From NCBI GenBank assembly GCA_013180625.2, contig SNVD02002649.1, forward strand, positions 1 through 64,000: a stretch of DNA of 64,000 nucleotides, given 5' to 3'. Each line of letters opens with the position of its first letter. The stretch's first letter is position 1. A program made the translations under genes and the position numbers. Below the pieces are notes generated by a model that was not told where the DNA came from, made no database searches, and saw only the letters and a program-made list of their open reading frames with translations. Positions 10,230 to 22,032 of this stretch are shown one piece after another. The DNA comes from Boswellia sacra. Lineage: Eukaryota; Streptophyta; Magnoliopsida; Sapindales; Burseraceae.

Positions 10230-11145
10230 TTAATATTTGACTGTTTTGAGCCGTCAAATATGATAATATTTGACGGTTATTGCGTGTCATATATGTCACC
10301 GTCAAATATGATAATAGTTGACCGTTGGTCAAACAGTCAAATATTAACTATAACATATTTGACTCTTACGAAATAGTCAAGTTTTATACCTTTGAAATTC
10401 AAATTTTTAGCATTATTTGACGGTTTATGGAATAAATATTTGACATAAACCGTCAAATATGCCAAAACTAACGGTCAAAATTTTTAAATTATTGTTAGTA
10501 ATATTTGACAGTAACCGTCAAATATTCTGAACGTAACGGTCAAAATATTTACATATTTGATTGTTTTTAACCGTCAAGTATGTCAGCATATAGTAATATT
10601 TGACTCTTTTTCGACAGACAAATATTGTTGTAAATAAAATTCTTAATACTTGACCGTTTGGATACTGTCAAGTATGACAAAATTTTTACATATTTGATTG
10701 TTTTTAACCGTCAAGTATGTTAGCATAAGTAATATTTGACTCTTTTCCGACAGACAAATATTGTTTGAAATAAAATTCTTAATAATTGACGGTTTGGATA
10801 CTGTCAAGTATGACAAAATTTTTTTGCTTATATTTGACTCTTTTTGGCAGACAAATATTTGTGGTCATATTTGACAGTCAAATATTTGATTGTTTGTTCG
10901 TTTTTGGTGCAGAACTCATATTTGACTGTTTGTTAATGTCAAATATTACAGAATTTTTAACTCATATTTGACTGTTTGTTAATGTCAAATATTACAGAAT
11001 TTTTAACTCATATTTGACTGTTTATTAAATGATACTGTCAAATATCACATATTCGTTTAGCCCATATTTGACGGTTTATTATTGTCAAGTTTTTGGAAAT
11101 GGTATTGAATATTACATATTCGTTTTGCCCATATTTGAACCGTCA
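10230..11145. repeat. CACTA left subterminal repeat array
   Basis: More than 20 copies, in both orientations, of a core like ATATTTGAC(GG/TG)TTT and its complement, many paired as short palindromes. They occur at 10-40 base spacing. Some longer units repeat in tandem (for example 10918-11010, TAATGTCAAATATTACAGAA twice). Such arrays are the transposase binding region in CACTA elements. Confidence 0.85.
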
Positions 11146-11344
11146 AGTATGAATATATATATATTTATAAATATTTTTCAAAAAAATTATTTATATTATA
11201 TATTCTTTCTTGAAAACATAATACAAATAGAATTGGTTGAATGGTTAAAACACTATTATTAAACTCGATTCTATTTGTTTACAGTTGATAGACATCAATT
11301 TCATAAATTTAATTAACTAGAACAAAAAAAAAGTGTCTAAGCTA

Positions 11345-11465
11345 AAACCTTGTAACCCAGATAAGACTTGCTCAATTCTTCCTTCCGATCATTGAGATAC
11401 TTCAATTGCTCCTCATACTTCTCAATGAGTAAGCCATATTTACATATACCATCACTAATTTCCTT
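11345..11465 (-). pseudogene. Unidentified captured exon(s) in the CACTA element
   Basis: The minus strand encodes a clean, charged helical stretch (KYGLLIEKYEEQLKYLNDRK, then EELSKSYLGY) preceded by an AG acceptor context. A second short piece at about 12065-12110 reads DFGISAGQENLVAM after an ACAG acceptor and before GTTAGT. I do not recognise either. Phosphorylase similarity stops at 12303, so these may come from another host gene, or from a poorly conserved part of the same one. Confidence 0.4.
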
Positions 11466-12302
11466 AAAAAAACCAAAAAAAAAAACAGTTCAATACATGA
11501 ACAGCTCTGGTATCAATTTCCAAATACAATAATACACATTTGGCAAGCAACAACTTAGAGAGGCAGTGATGTTGACTACCACGAATGGAGCAGTACAACA
11601 TCGAGGTACCTGTTATTGACATAACCTGATATTATAACCACCAATTAAATGGCATAACATGCAAATAGTTCAAACAACAAAAAACAACAGCAAAGCATAC
11701 AAACCCTGATACAACTCTCAGCTCCCTTTTTTCAGTTTCAAACTCGTGCTTGAAAACCACTTCACGATCATATAAAACTGAGAGTGATACTACAAGGGGG
11801 AAAAAGATAAAATGAGATCCCATTTACGTTCATTAAATTGAGATTTGTTAAATTGACATAATCGCTTAGAAGTGCCTGAGAAAAGTAGATACTAGAATTG
11901 TATGACATTCGAGACAGATTAGAAACATCTTTGAGACATTCATAGTTAATATCTATGTTCTAAAGTAACTAGGAAGTAACAATTAGTAATTAATCCAGAT
12001 AAAAAGAGCAATAGAAAGTTGCATGCAATGATGAATGAAAGCGCAAATACTTTCTATCACTAACCATTGCAACTAAATTCTCTTGGCCAGCACTGATGCC
12101 AAAATCTGTAATTGAAACACTGTCAATTTGTTAGAAGGAACTATTAAAATCCAAAGGCAAATGACAAAGGCCAAGAAAATTAAAATTGAAACACTCATCA
12201 ATCTTGGTTTCAATCTCGAAATGCAAGAAATATTGTTGTAAATAAGACATGTAAAAAGCAAAATATTTATGAGGGAAAAAGATGATCACAATTGCTCCAG
12301 AC

Positions 12303-13753
12303 CTTTTCAGCATTGGATAGGGCCTCAACTGCTTTGGTATGCTCTCCAGAATTAAAAGTAGATAAATCAAAATCTTCTGAAGGAACTTTAGTCGACCAAA
12401 GTTGTAGGTTGATCGTGGTTTTAGTTTTATACTCTGGTATTGGGATATCACAAGCAACAGCGTTTACATCTTCTCCTCCTATCCAGTGTTTTTTCCATCA
12501 GATCCAGTAACAACGTTGCCATAAAATTTTATGGGATATGAGACATCATTTCTCACAATTTCCCAGGGATTTCCAAGCTACAAGGAAAAGAGACGATCAA
12601 ATTAGAAATGAAATCAACAAGAGCCAAATTAGGGAATAATTCAATGATATCAAAGATGCCATATACCTAGATGAACAATACAGTGAACGAGTTAAAGCTG
12701 AAGTGAAAGCAAGGTTGGTACCTCAAGCCAATCTTCAGCAACTTCTTCTTGGGCATCTTTAGTAATCCTCTGTTTGAATAACCCATACTTGTATCTTAAG
12801 TCCATAACCCCAAGCTGGGTAATTTAGAGTCACCATAGAGTCCAAAAAACAGGAGGCAAGTTGCCCAAGAACCCCATTACCAAGGGCAGCATTAGGCTCC
12901 TATAAATAATTGACAAAAGAAACTTAGCCTCTGTAACAAGCATGTGACACAAGTTCTCATCATGCATAGAGATTCACTGTCCTCCTAAAGAAGTATTTTT
13001 TCGAAAAAAGGAGTAATATTCTGAATCTAATAGCAACTATAGCTGCTAGAAGCTTAAAAATGGATAGTATCCAGGTCTCACTAAGCCAGCAAAAATGAAC
13101 GGTCTATACCAAGTCTTGCCTTAATTAAATATTTGACTTCAAATTTAATATCAATTTTGAATTTGTGGTGTTAAAAATTTGAGGCAAAGAATCTATGTTA
13201 GAATATCCAAAATATATATTAATTACTTGGTTGCTTGATATAAATTTTGCATAAAGGGTAACTTTTGACCAAGATGAAGTCTTGTACAAGCTTATATCAA
13301 AGGTTGATAGATAAAATAACCTCACCTCACGAGCCACATTTTCAAGATCGTGCCGAAGATTGCTCAAAGCCTCTGCATAAGCACCAGTGAGCCCTAAATT
13401 TCCAACTGCATTCAACAGCGCTCTACCCTACAGAAGTAGGAAATGATGAATCAAAATTTGTTATGCTGTAAAGATTAAATTATAACTCATGGGAGTTATA
13501 CAAGGATCAATAAAAACCTATAAAAACTCCATTGATAGGTAATATGCCTGCTTCACATTCATCTTTTCATAATACTCATATGTGTCATTCCAATTGATAA
13601 TGAGATTATCACAAACACTTTGAGCAGTCACAAAGTAAGCCTTTGGAAGCTCAAATTTTTCGGGAGAAAACAATGGAGTGAACTCCACGTGATGCTTGAT
13701 ACTCGAGGCAACAGAAGCAGCATCTAGACCATATGGATTCAGAGTGCTACGAG
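12303..13753 (-). pseudogene. PHS1: Plastidial (L-type) alpha-1,4-glucan phosphorylase fragment
   Basis: Exons on the minus strand: 13753-13519 (HHVEFTPLFSPEKFELPKAY, MNVKQAYYLSMEF), 13427-13326 (NAVGNLGLTGAYAEALSNL, ENVARE), 12899-12722 ([19 protein letters not shown], then [15 protein letters not shown]) and 12577-12303 (NPWEIVRNDVSYPIKFYG, TTINLQLWSTKVPSEDFDL, NSGEHTKAVEALSNAEK). Wording such as GLTGAYAEAL and STKVPSEDFDL fits the L-type isozyme better than the cytosolic H-type. GT-AG introns are kept, so genomic DNA was captured. One-base insertions near 12785 and 12487 shift the frame. The transit peptide, the L-type insertion and the whole C-terminal pyridoxal-phosphate domain are missing. 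The enzyme releases glucose-1-phosphate from starch or malto-oligosaccharides in plastids. This copy cannot do so. Confidence 0.9.
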
Positions 13754-13959
13754 CTTCAAAATCAAAACACCATTACAAACAGCAAGCATTAGCATGGAAT
13801 AAGAAGACCACTATAATATTACATAGAAAATCCACTCTCAAAGATACAGAATGAATAACCATTTGATTAGTAGAGTATGCATATTACTTACAGGAAAAAC
13901 AAAAACACATATAGCGATTCACCTCGATCAATCAGCGATTCATTATTGATTACACAGTG

Positions 13960-14460
13960 AGATCAATCAGCGATTCACCTCGATCGTGCGTGAGAAACAT
14001 ATCGAAGAGGACTGAGTGATATGCGACAAAGTGACAACGGTTGGAGAAACGGATTGAGGTTGTGATGTAGCGAGTGAAATGGCCTGAGTGATGGTGAGGG
14101 AGGAAACAAATCGAAAAGGGAGCAAGGAGAGGGATGAGTGATTTCAACCAAATCAGTGAGGGAATGAAGCCGATACACAATGACCGGAGGAGAGAAACTA
14201 ACTTACCCAGTGAGATCAATTAGCGATTCACCTCGATCGTGCGTGAGAAACAAATCAAAGAGGACTGAGTGATGTGCGACAAAGTGACAACGGTTGGAGC
14301 AAGGGATCGAGTACTGAGGTAGGGAGCGAAATGGACCGAGTGATGGTGAGGGAGGAAACAAATCGAAAAGGAAGCAAGGAGAGGGATGAGCGATTTCAAC
14401 GAAATCAACGAGGGAATGAAGCCGACAGAGCGCGGGCTAGGGCAAAATCGAAGAGGGAAC
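13960..14460. repeat. 253-bp tandem duplication, GA-rich, near the CACTA right end
   Basis: The run CGATTCACCTCGATCGTGCG occurs at 13971 and 14224, and sequence stays parallel for about 240 bases (shared GGTGAGGGAGGAAACAAATC). It lies upstream of the captured phosphorylase exons on their strand, so it may contain their former 5' leader or promoter. Confidence 0.9.
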
Positions 14461-14539
14461 GATGAAACACAAAAGGGGGAAAGATATATTCGGCTATTTA
14501 TATATAGTGGCAAATATGCAATTATGCTTTATTGAAATA

Positions 14540-14661
14540 GTGTCAAATATTTGAAAAACACGGGTTGACTTTTTCTTATTGTATTATATTTGACCGAATT
14601 TTAAAAAACCCTCAAATAAGTTAAAACTGATGCATCAAATATTGAAAAATTTCTTGTAGTG
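14540..14661. repeat. CACTA right subterminal repeats and terminus
   Basis: Fewer copies of the TATTTGAC/GTCAAATA core than on the left (around 14542, 14588, 14633), then TTTCTTGTAGTG to 14661, then TAA. Confidence 0.8.
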
Positions 14662-14664
14662 TAA

Positions 14665-15390
14665 GTGGAAAAAAAAATCCCCCAAGTACCTAACAAATAA
14701 TCCAATATATGAAGATACTGAGCGAATAACCAGTAAAGGGTTAAATAAAAAAACCAATTTTGTACAATAATATGAGAAGGGCTGTTTAACATAATAATCG
14801 ATAAGATTGTTAAAATCTTATCTTGATGCACTTATATATTTCTAAATATGGAGAGATTTAATAAGGGTTTTGCTTCAATATACAAATTAATCTAATAACT
14901 CTATAATTCAAATCTCTATGCGTGGCATCTTACTATCCCTATTAAAGAGTATGTAATTATCAATTTAATGATATTAGAATATTGTGATAGAGGAACAATG
15001 TAGTTAAAGGTACATATAAGATTATATTTTCTATGGTAGCATCGAAAGTGATGTTCATGAAATGTAACCACTAATTTAATGGCAATAAACATCTAGGGCC
15101 AAAATAACTTTTGAAACTTTCCAAATTACCTTTGAACCTTTAAATAATTATGCTCTGCTTTACTTAGCATCAGTTCTTCCTTTTTCTCTATTAAAATTAT
15201 TATTACAATTAAACATCCTGTTTTTTATTTTTTAATGTTGGTTTCAACTCCCTTCAAATGAAACAATTCATCAAACACAATAAACTTCAATTGGTGGCCG
15301 AATCCAACATAATTAATTCATCATTAATTAAGGAAGTCAAACAATCAGGTAATTTTGTTATTCGTTCAGTGAAAGTTTGAAGTGCTGTTT
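14665..15390. other. Duplicated flank segment, right arm (paralog of 58.87-59.29 kb)
   Basis: No gene is seen. Collinear with 58865-59285: shared AATAATCCAATATAT near 14700, ACCACTAAT near 15070, and AATTAATTCATCATTAATTA near 15320. About 290 bases at 14765-15050 have no counterpart in the other copy. Confidence 0.75.
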
Positions 15391-17230
15391 TTTTGGAAAA
15401 TGATAATTAATTGATTATAATTTATTTATTTCATTAATCTTTTATTCTCAGTTTTTCAATCATTATATTGATTTTTTTTAAAATAATAAATATGTACACA
15501 GGGTTGATATTAAAACCAAAAATTATTTTCTTCACTTTGCAATTTAAGGAACCACATCTGATATCAATATTAAAATCGAATCGGCACACTTTACATGTTA
15601 AAATTTCCATTTTTTCTTACCTTAAAAAGGAGATAAAATTGTCTTATCTGAGAATATGAAAAAAAAATTTTAATATATGGATTTGTGTGATAAAAGAAAA
15701 TTATTTGTAAAAAAGGTAGAAATGAAAACTAAGAAAAGAGCACAGTAGAGTCCGTCAAGCCATTTTGTCAATTGCTAATACTTCACCCTGTTGATCACTG
15801 TTGCTACCATCGAAATTGCTGAGCGATGATCTTCATGTCCCCTGGCAAAAAATTGGTCATGCAAGGTTAAAAAGCTACTTTTAGATTTATGAAGATAAAA
15901 TAATTAAAATCTAATTTATCAAAGCTTAATCAATGAGGCGTATTTAGAAGAATAAATACCGGAATCAATTTTTCAGGGGTTATACAAAAATTATTTTGGC
16001 CCAATTATTATTTTAGTTAACTCATTGTATTTGGATACTTAAGTCCGATATATGTTAAAAGTTTAATTAGTTTAAGTTAAAATAATGCTTATGAGGGTGT
16101 TTTGGCCACAAATTTTCTATTACTATGACCTGTGAAATTTAATGGCAACCGAAGCTTGAGGGTTCATGATAAAGAGTAATAATACTGTTCTTAGATTTTT
16201 TATTTCAAAACTCATTTTAAATAATTTGTGCTATTGTGCGCGCTACTATATCACTTATCTCATCATCCCATTTTACATATATTAAATGTTACATTATTTA
16301 GGATGAATATCGTTATTATTATGAAACTTCCAATCTAATTTAATTAATAACATGCAATACATTAATTAATAATAATTTCTTTCAAATAATTGCATGGGCA
16401 GTACCTCTAAAAGTCTTCACCTTATAATTCTCGAAGCTAATAAATCGGAGTAGATCCAATATGTAGGCTCAATTGGAGAATCATAGAAATAAAAAAATTC
16501 TTCAAGGATACCATATAAGTATGTTGAAAGCAATGGCCTGTGTAAATTTTTAATCCCAGAAGTTGAAGTCCTTTTTAGTGCATTATTTTTTTTCTTGTTT
16601 AAGTTTAGATGTTATCATGTGTTAATTAGAGGTTAGAAAACTGTTAAATAAATAATTATTAAATAATAATACTCTTTCCATATTTTATTCCAAATTGAAT
16701 AATAATATTTTTTTTTCAGATTTTATCCTAACTTTATGTCATAAATGATATATATTTAGGTGATGATTGATAAGTGGATAGGTTAATGATATAATAAACG
16801 TTATAATAGTTTTATAGGTGGATAGGTTAATGATATAATAAAGGTTATAATAGTTTTATATTTATACTCATTTGATATGTATAATTTTGAAATATGTACT
16901 CGTAATGATTAAGCTTTACTAGCTTCACACTTTTTACAACTCAAGATAATGGAATATATTTCATTTAAATGAGATTCTAATTACAATACCATTTTACTCT
17001 TTTATCATTAAGTCTCAGTCTTAATTTCATCAACGTAAATATCTCATTAACATGTTATCTAAAATAGAAGACATATTGATTGAAATATTTATATTTGTTT
17101 TATATAAAATAGTAAATTTAATAATTTAATTTTATCTCATATTATTTGAAATATATGATTTTAGGATAAGTTTAGGGTGTGGATCACTATTCTTTTAAGA
17201 CTAAAATATTTAAGCAAACCATCCACTAAT
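15391..17230. other. Intergenic AT-rich sequence with decayed paralogous pieces
   Basis: No gene is seen. Sequence around 15555-15630 resembles 22930-22990. Sequence around 16480-16670 resembles 56490-56640 and, more weakly, the region upstream of the cysteine-rich peptide gene. A 44-base unit beginning GTGGATAGGTTAATGATATA is duplicated at 16774-16817 and 16818-16861. Confidence 0.5.
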
Positions 17231-17235
17231 TTAAT

Positions 17236-18146
17236 TGTTGGGTTTTGCAGCGTACGGAAGTTACGAATAATATAACAAAAAACTGTAATATAAATCGAAA
17301 CAAGATTATTACATGGTTCGTTTAAAACAAACCTACATCCACGGGCAACAAGAGTTGTAATCCACTATGTTGTATGTGTTTACACTCGACTTAGGGCTCT
17401 TTACAGTGGTAGACACCTGCTTACTCACTAACCTAATCTATGTAAACTTGATCAACCCCGATCACAACCATAGTCCTTCACACACTCTTCTGATGCTGTT
17501 CTTTTTTCTATTATGATTATCTTAACAACACACTGTTAAGAATAACATAACACCCGTAATTGCTACAGACTTGTAACTAGTAGAGACACATGTGATTACT
17601 CAACTCCCTGAAGCTCACACAACCTATAACAATTAACCAAAGCGTAAAGCTTTACACAAGACATGAAAAACAAAAAAAAAAGCTCTCAAACTTGCTCTTG
17701 ATTGCTCTCTCTCAATTTGCGTTGAATGCCTTGAATGTCTTGAATTAATTCCACTAAAAGCTATGAAGATAGCTTTATATAGTATTTTATATGAGTTGTA
17801 ATCCTTGTCAAAATCCTGTAAAACTCATAAGGAAAGTTTGGATAACAATCAAACATTATAGGAAGTAATAATATACTTCTCATAAGTAAACTATAATACT
17901 TAAATAATATCCTAATCTAATAAGGGATAATTATAAAACTTCCTATTCAACTAGGATTCCAAATCCAAACTTATTCCTATTTAACTAGGATACCATATCA
18001 AAACTTATCCTATTTTAATTAAAATTCTCCTAATACAAAACATCTATATAAAATGAATGAGATTAGGAAAATATTCATATTTAATGTTTTTATAACAAGA
18101 TGACAAATTACTCATGTGCAATGCACATGCACTTCTAGAACCAACA
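17236..18146 (-). repeat. Copia 3' LTR
   Basis: 911 bases, TGTTGGG to CCAACA; pairs with 21120-22027. Contains an AGCTTTATATAGT box shared by both LTRs. Confidence 0.93.
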
Positions 18147-18161
18147 ATCTCCCCCTTTGGC
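18147..18161 (-). promoter_or_regulatory. Copia polypurine tract
   Basis: On the minus strand GCCAAAGGGGGAGAT directly precedes the LTR. This is the usual plus-strand primer of plant copia elements. Confidence 0.85.
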
Positions 18162-18228
18162 ATCTTGTGATGAAAACATATAAATGTTAAAAAAATGCAT
18201 GAGTACATGTAAAGCAACTAAAATGAAA

Positions 18229-18380
18229 CACTTAAACAAAGACTATTATGACAACCTTAAAAAAATAAAGAAACAACCGAATAATGTCAAAAACATCCAT
18301 ACTCACTTAAACAAAGACTATTATGACAACCTAAAAAAAATAAAGAAACAACCGAATAATATCAAAAACATCAATACTTC
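18229..18380. repeat. 75-bp tandem duplication in the copia 3' region
   Basis: The unit beginning CACTTAAACAAAGACTATTA occurs at 18229 and 18304, with A-rich sequence. It lies in the untranslated part upstream of the polypurine tract. Confidence 0.85.
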
Positions 18381-19369
18381 TCCCCCTTATTTTCTGAACC
18401 AGTGCCAAAGTATAAAAGAAAAATTAAAATGACAAACAAAACTCGCCCTAACTGAATGTTCAACTCTTTAAATTGCGCATAAAAGTGAAAAAAAATTAAA
18501 AACCAAAAAAGTAATTAAATCAAGTACTCCTGCAACTGAACAAACTCCCCCTCAAATCAATTTCGCTGACCTGGAACTTTTTGACACGTAAGAATACACT
18601 TAAGAGGATCAAACTGAATCAGACATATAGCACTGATCGTAAGTTATAAAAATCATAACTGAAAATAGTCAAAATTTACTTAACATAAATATCTGGACAT
18701 CATATAATCTTTTATAACCAAGCATGTATTCGAGTTGTGGACAAATATTGAAAATAAATAATTTTTCACAATTTTATTATTTAATTCAATTGAGTGGCCA
18801 ACTTGAACATGCTTCTTACACACACAAAAGTTAATCTCAATGTGAATTTCTATAATGAATACAGTAGCTTTCACATATGTATAGAGGTAGCCCTTTTCCA
18901 TTTGAGTGGGTGACCTCGGCATATTTCCAAGATACATTGAAGTTACTCTCAATGGATGGCTTTCACACGTTATATGCTGGTAGCCCTCTCTGTATTTGTC
19001 ATGAAATTACTAGCAAAATTATACCTATAAAATAGCTCAAGCATGCTTTAATTATAAACAGATTAATGATGCTACAAATATAAACAACATTATAGAACAC
19101 TATTATAATTCAAGTAACTGCCAAGTGCCAATGTTCAAAATCTCAGTGCATCTTAGTGCTTTATATGAATAGGTCAACTAGATGATTCTTAGATGAAACG
19201 TACTCAGTGCAGATAATCTTTGATTCACTAAGTTTCTAAACAACACGTTTTGTCATCACTTGTCTAACTAAAAATTGTCAAACACTTTTCATTTTCTATC
19301 ACATGTTTAGAACAAGCACAATCAATATTTGAAGAAACATTAAGTGCAGCAACTTTGCAGTGACTTTCA

Positions 19370-20818
19370 TGTTTCTTAACGCAAACCTGTCGTGTGTTAT
19401 GTAACTGTCTAAACTGACTTGCCTTTTTCTTCAAAAATTTTTTTAATTTATAGCACCTAGGTATAATGTGACCTTTTACACCACAAAAATAGCAAGTAGG
19501 AACAAATTTTTTTACCTTTTCTGGATTTGGAATGAAAGAACCATTGGGGAAGCAAAATCAGTCATATCTTTAAAGCTTGAGTTAGAAGTGTTACCAGAAT
19601 TTGAAGCTTTAACAAACACTGTCTTTGATGTTGAAGCGTCATTCTTTTCATCATACCTCAGCCCATGTTTGATGGAGCTATCACGGCTTAAACTCATAAT
19701 TTGATCAAGCTTTGCTAAGCCTACTTGAGTTGATTAATGCACTTGTTTGCCTTATCCAATTCTGCAATAATTTTTTGGATACATTCTGTCTTGTTTGTCA
19801 TAATAGCTTCCAGTTTTATGATTTTTTCATCTGTAGATGCTATTTCGCTCTTGAGCACTTCTTGTTCATTCTAAAGAGTTTTGATTTGTACTTTCTGCTT
19901 CTCCAACATCTCATGAAGTGCATTATACGACTTCTTAAGTTCTCCATAATATTCAGCATCCTTCTCAGCATCTGACTCATCAATGTCTGATCTATTCTGT
20001 TCTGTTAAGTTAGACACAAAAGTTTGTTGCTTATCTAAAATAGTCCCATTGAATGCTAAAAAATTGTTGGGGATGTCTTCATCTATTTCTGAGTCATCAT
20101 CACTCCATGTTGCATACAAACTCTTTTTCTTCTTATAATTAGGATACTCAGTTTGAATGTGCCCAAAACCCTTGCATTCATAACATTGAATACCTTTTCT
20201 CTCAAACTTCTCTTCTTTTTTCTTTGTAGGTTCTTTACGAACATTTTTTAGCATCAAAGTTCTTAGAATTTGTCTTATTGAGATTTTTTTTTTCATATAT
20301 TTGACAAAATTCCCTGTCAAATGAGCAAGTTCATCATTGGAATCATCAAGATTGCTGTCATATTTTGCTTCTTTTTTCTAAAGAACGAATAAAGGCAATA
20401 CTCTTTTCCTTCCTTCTTGACTTTAAACCCTTCTCATATGCTTGAAAAGACCCACCCAATTTATCAACTAGCACCGATTTCACATTGTCGCTTTCTTTGA
20501 TAGTTGTGACCTTAGGCTGAAATTTTCTGGTAAAGATCTAAGAATCTTGCAAATAATTTTAGCCTCAGTATATTCCTCACCAAGCATATAAGCAAAGTTA
20601 GTAATTTCACAAAGGCTAGTGTGAAATTCACTAATGGTTTCTTCTTCATGCATAACTAAGTTTTCAAATTTAGAAGTCAAAGTAAGCAACTTAGATTCTT
20701 TAACCCTTTGAGTACCTTCATTCTTTACCTTAGGGATATCCCAAGCTTCTTTTGCGATGGTGCACTTTAAAATTAACCCAAACTGTTGAAGGTTGACAGC
20801 ATTAAAAATTGCATTCAT
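19370..20818 (-). pseudogene. Copia gag remnants
   Basis: On the minus strand, 20818-20480 encodes a gag core (KEAWDIPKV, ISEFHTSLCEITNFAYMLGE, ICKILRSLPENF), as in copia UBN2-type gag. 20320-19871 encodes a zinc knuckle CYECKGFGHIQTEYPNY, in which the last Cys is Tyr, followed by an acidic, coiled-coil-like tail. Further on, about 19500-19370, is a second CCHC-like motif, CYFCGVKGHIIPRCYK. The frames are separated by stops, so no full gag is made. After this the copia polyprotein should continue with protease; here only short non-coding sequence follows. Confidence 0.8.
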
Positions 20819-21105
20819 GCCTTTAGAATTCCATCCAGCTAATCGATATTCAGCTTCACTCCACTCATTCTGTGGTTTCTCAATCTTCTACCAAGCGTCA
20901 TTAGCTTTTGTTGGGTGTGTCTAGCCGTGAACAATGCTTGACCACACTCTTTCATCAATTGATTTGATGAAAGCCCTCATTTTAACTTTCCAATAAGCAT
21001 CGTTTGCATCTTCAAGTAACGGTGGTTGAGTGACTGATCCTCCTGCCCGAAATCCTTCTATATCTATAAAAAAAATCTGATCTACAATACTATGTCAGTG
21101 TACCT

Positions 21106-21117
21106 GCTCTGATACCA
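21106..21117 (-). promoter_or_regulatory. Copia primer binding site (tRNA-iMet)
   Basis: TGGTATCAGAGC on the minus strand, two bases inside the right LTR. It matches the 3' end complement of plant initiator tRNA-Met. Confidence 0.9.
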
Positions 21118-21119
21118 AT

Positions 21120-22027
21120 TGTTGGGTTTTGCAGCATATGGAAGTTACGAATAATATAACAAAAAACTGTAATGTAAATCGGAACAGATTTTTACGTGGT
21201 TCGGTTAAAACCAACCTACATCCACGGGCAACAAGAGTTGCAATCCACTATGTTGTATGTGTTTACACTCGACTTAGGACTCTTTACAGTGGTAGACACC
21301 CACTCACTCACTAACCTAATCTATGTAAACTTGATCAACCCTGATCACAACCATAATCCTTCACACACTCTTCTAATGCTACTCTTTTTCTGTCACGATC
21401 ATCTTAACAACACTCTGTTAAGAATAACATAACACGCGTAACTGTTACAAGCCCGTAACTAGTATAGACACATGTGATTACTCAACTCCCTTAAGCTCAC
21501 ACAACCTAAAACAATTAACGAAAGCCTAAAGCTTTACACGAGACATGAAAAACAAATAAAAATGCCCTCAAACTTGCTCTTGATTGCTCTCTCTATTTTT
21601 GCATTGAATGCCTTGACTGTTTTGAATTAATTCTACCAAAAGCTATGAAGATAGCTTTATATAGTATATAATATGAATTGTAATCCTTATCAAAATCCTG
21701 TAAAACTCATAAGGAAAGTTTGGACAATAATCAAACATTATAGGAAGTAATAATTTACTTCTCCTAAGTAAACTAGAATCTTAAATAATATCCTACTCTA
21801 ATAAGGGATAATTATAAAACTTCCTATTCAACTAGGATTCCAAATCCAAACTTATTCCTATTTAACTAGGATACTATATCAAAACTTATCCTATTTTAAT
21901 TAAAATTCTCCTAATACAAAAAATCTATATAAAATGAATGAGATTAGGAAAATATCCATATTTAATGTTTTTATCACATGGTGACAAATTACTCATGTGC
22001 AATGCACATGCACTTTTAGAATCAACA
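21120..22027 (-). repeat. Copia 5' LTR
   Basis: 908 bases, TGTTGGG to ATCAACA; near-identical to 17236-18146. TTAAT follows at 22028-22032. Confidence 0.93.
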
Positions 22028-22032
22028 TTAAT

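Larger units (their letters stand above)
10214..14661. mobile_element. Non-autonomous CACTA (En/Spm-type) transposon carrying glucan phosphorylase exons
   Basis: The left end reads TTCTACAAGAAAAAA (a variant of CACTACAAGAAA) and the right end TTTCTTGTAGTG. A TAA duplication flanks both ends. Dense subterminal repeats with TATTTGAC/GTCAAATA fill 10230-11145 and recur at 14540-14661. The same surrounding sequence without the element is present near 58.86 kb, which serves as an empty site. No transposase is found in the 4448 bases, so movement would need an autonomous partner. Inside lie exons from a plastidial alpha-glucan phosphorylase and at least one unidentified gene piece, all reading on the minus strand. 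Confidence 0.9.
17236..22027 (-). mobile_element. Ty1/copia LTR retrotransposon, gag-only derivative
   Basis: LTRs at 17236-18146 and 21120-22027 both start TGTTGGG and end CAACA. The 5-base duplication TTAAT flanks the element (17231-17235 and 22028-22032). On the minus strand the primer site TGGTATCAGAGC (21117-21106), complementary to initiator tRNA-Met, follows the right LTR. The purine tract GCCAAAGGGGGAGAT precedes the left LTR. The inside is only about 3 kb and holds gag pieces. Protease, integrase, reverse transcriptase and RNase H are absent, so it would need helper proteins. The LTRs look very alike, which suggests a rather recent insertion. Confidence 0.93.

Noticed and set aside
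11632..12261. Minus-strand open frames of 62-63 codons between phosphorylase and the CACTA left arm.
   Set aside because: Intron-like composition; only the short exon near 12065-12110 has splice context and protein-like wording.
14274..14513. Open frames on both strands within the 253-base repeats.
   Set aside because: They come from GA-rich repeat sequence, and the frames differ between the two repeat copies.
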